Of a stretch of 64,000 bases of DNA, positions 63,042-64,000 are shown in pieces; position 1 is the stretch's first letter; each line of letters begins with the position of its first letter. The translations under genes were made by a program, and so were the position numbers. This DNA comes from Bacteroidota bacterium (GTDB lineage: Bacteria; Bacteroidota; Bacteroidia; Bacteroidales; UBA12077). Location: the NCBI GenBank assembly GCA_020444275.1, contig JAHLLG010000002.1:1103991-1167990 (forward strand). The letters run 5' to 3'. The notes beneath the pieces are model-generated. The model was not told the origin of the DNA and searched no databases. It saw only the letters and a list, made by a program, of their open reading frames with translations.

Positions 63042-64000
63042 ATGAACATATGCTTTATTATTGATCCCTGGGAAGAGATAAACCCGGAAGAAGATTCAAC
63101 AATTAGATTGATCCATGAATCTTTAGTCAGAAATCACACTGTGGGAATTCTATATCCGTATAGTTTAACCATTCGTGATAGTAATACTTATGGTTTTGTG
63201 CGGTTAATTAAAAAACAGGAAAAATATTCAACCAACTATACCACATTTCATAAAAAGGTTATTCTGAATAAGCAGCTCCTACCTATCAGTGGTTTTGATG
63301 CTATTTTCATTCGAACCAATCCACCATTGGATCAGATTATGTTGAATTTTCTGGATTCAATTAAAGATCAAACCTTTATTGTTAACGATATTGATGGTTT
63401 GCGCCGTGCAAATAATAAACTCTATCCGGCATCTTTCGAGGATCCTAAAAATGAAATAATACCAGTTACACACGTATCAAAAAGTAAAAATTACCTGAAA
63501 GAAGTTATTAAAAACTCTGTAAAAGATAAAATGATTCTTAAACCTCTTGATGGCTTTGGAGGTAGCGGAGTTATTGTCTTAGAGCGTGATGCGACCCAAA
63601 ATATTAATTCGTTGCTCGATTTCTACATTTCCGGAAAGCGCGATGGCAACTACGTTATTGTACAGGAATTTATCGAAGGTGCTGAAGAAGGCGATACACG
63701 TGTTCTTATGTTAAATGGAGAACCCATTGGTGCTTACAGAAGAATCCCTGCACAAGATGATATACGCTCAAATATAAAAGCTGGTGGAAGTGCGCAAAAG
63801 CATGTACTTTCGAAACAAGAAAAGCTGATTTGCAAGAAAATTGGTCCAAAACTGGTTGCTGATGGTTTATATTTTGTTGGTTTAGATATCATTAAAGGTA
63901 AACTCATAGAAATAAATGTTGTAAGTCCGGGAGGAATTACACGAATCAATAAATTTAACAGAACCAAAATCCAAAGCAAGGTAATTGATTTTGTTGAACA
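63042..64000 (+). CDS. gshB: Glutathione synthetase-like ATP-grasp protein, 3' end outside window
   Basis: The ATG at 63042 opens a frame through the window edge (319 codons seen). GshB-type start NICFIIDPWEEINPEEDSTI, then ATP-grasp parts DKMILKPLDGFGGSGVIVLE, QEFIEGAEEGDTRVLML and LYFVGLDIIKGKLIEINVVSP. It ligates glycine to gamma-glutamylcysteine, or a related peptide bond. The C-terminus is missing. Confidence 0.85.
   Translation, partial: MNICFIIDPWEEINPEEDSTIRLIHESLVRNHTVGILYPYSLTIRDSNTYGFVRLIKKQEKYSTNYTTFHKKVILNKQLLPISGFDAIFIRTNPPLDQIMLNFLDSIKDQTFIVNDIDGLRRANNKLYPASFEDPKNEIIPVTHVSKSKNYLKEVIKNSVKDKMILKPLDGFGGSGVIVLERDATQNINSLLDFYISGKRDGNYVIVQEFIEGAEEGDTRVLMLNGEPIGAYRRIPAQDDIRSNIKAGGSAQKHVLSKQEKLICKKIGPKLVADGLYFVGLDIIKGKLIEINVVSPGGITRINKFNRTKIQSKVIDFVE

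Overview
The window is AT-rich and dense. It carries many marks of a Bacteroidota genome: TonB-dependent receptors with an N-terminal carboxypeptidase-regulatory domain, a type IX secretion (Por) C-terminal tail, a MacB/FtsX permease beside an NtrC-type regulator, and promoters of the TAnnTTTG type with almost no Shine-Dalgarno sequences. Exported PD40 and WD40 proteins, an aldehyde:ferredoxin oxidoreductase and secreted C1/M4 peptidases suggest a marine, probably anaerobic or facultative, Marinilabiliales-like heterotroph. That placement is inference from gene content; no rRNA gene is present.

Layout. 1-7.9 kb (minus strand): exported PD40/esterase and WD40 proteins, an S41 peptidase and a MacB-like permease. 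8-10.7 kb (plus): an NtrC-family regulator and its kinase; a sigma-54-like element and a palindromic upstream site lie between them and the permease. 11-29.6 kb: two tandem TetR regulators and a large set of peptide and amino-acid catabolism genes. Five copies of one palindromic operator, CTTAAC-N3-GTTAAG, sit on the promoters of this set. 29.9-34.2 kb: mnmE, tag, a DUF6485 gene, an atypical SDR and a C1 peptidase. 34.4-38.5 kb: a 1351-residue secreted M4 metalloprotease. 38.6-46.8 kb: a cytidylate-kinase-like protein, tRNA-Arg with a broken partial copy, two fused aconitase/IPM-isomerase-type hydro-lyases, an MFS transporter, an aldo/keto reductase and a GPP34-family protein. 47-49.2 kb: a ferredoxin and a tungsten-type aldehyde oxidoreductase. 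49.3-57.3 kb: a signalling cluster with two receiver-only proteins, two Gln/Thr/Arg/Glu-rich repeat proteins, an outer-membrane protein, an OmpR/kinase pair and a triple-PAS kinase. 57.4-60.5 kb: a metal-linked TonB receptor with small Cys-rich partners. 60.7-64 kb: a membrane LytTR regulator, a methyltransferase, a SiaC-like protein and the start of a glutathione-synthetase-like gene.

Most notable is the 11-29.6 kb TetR locus. The shared operator overlaps or abuts the -7 box of four promoters and lies just upstream of it at the fifth. It ties together TetR2, a lipoprotein serine hydrolase with an MFS transporter, a TonB receptor, an apparently exported dipeptide epimerase with a BNR protein and a CPBP membrane protease, and a six-gene operon. 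That operon encodes an M24 peptidase, aspartase, L-asparaginase, an exported C1-like protein lacking the usual catalytic Asn, a CysK-like enzyme and an HD protein. I read this as one inducible system for taking up peptides, possibly epimerised or Asx-rich ones, and converting them to fumarate and ammonia. Other regulatory architectures worth checking are the sigma-54/UAS region near 7.9 kb, three helically phased palindromes near 5.43 kb, the CTTCAT-N5-CTTCAT pair ahead of the repeat proteins, and a 21-bp-period repeat after the LytTR gene.
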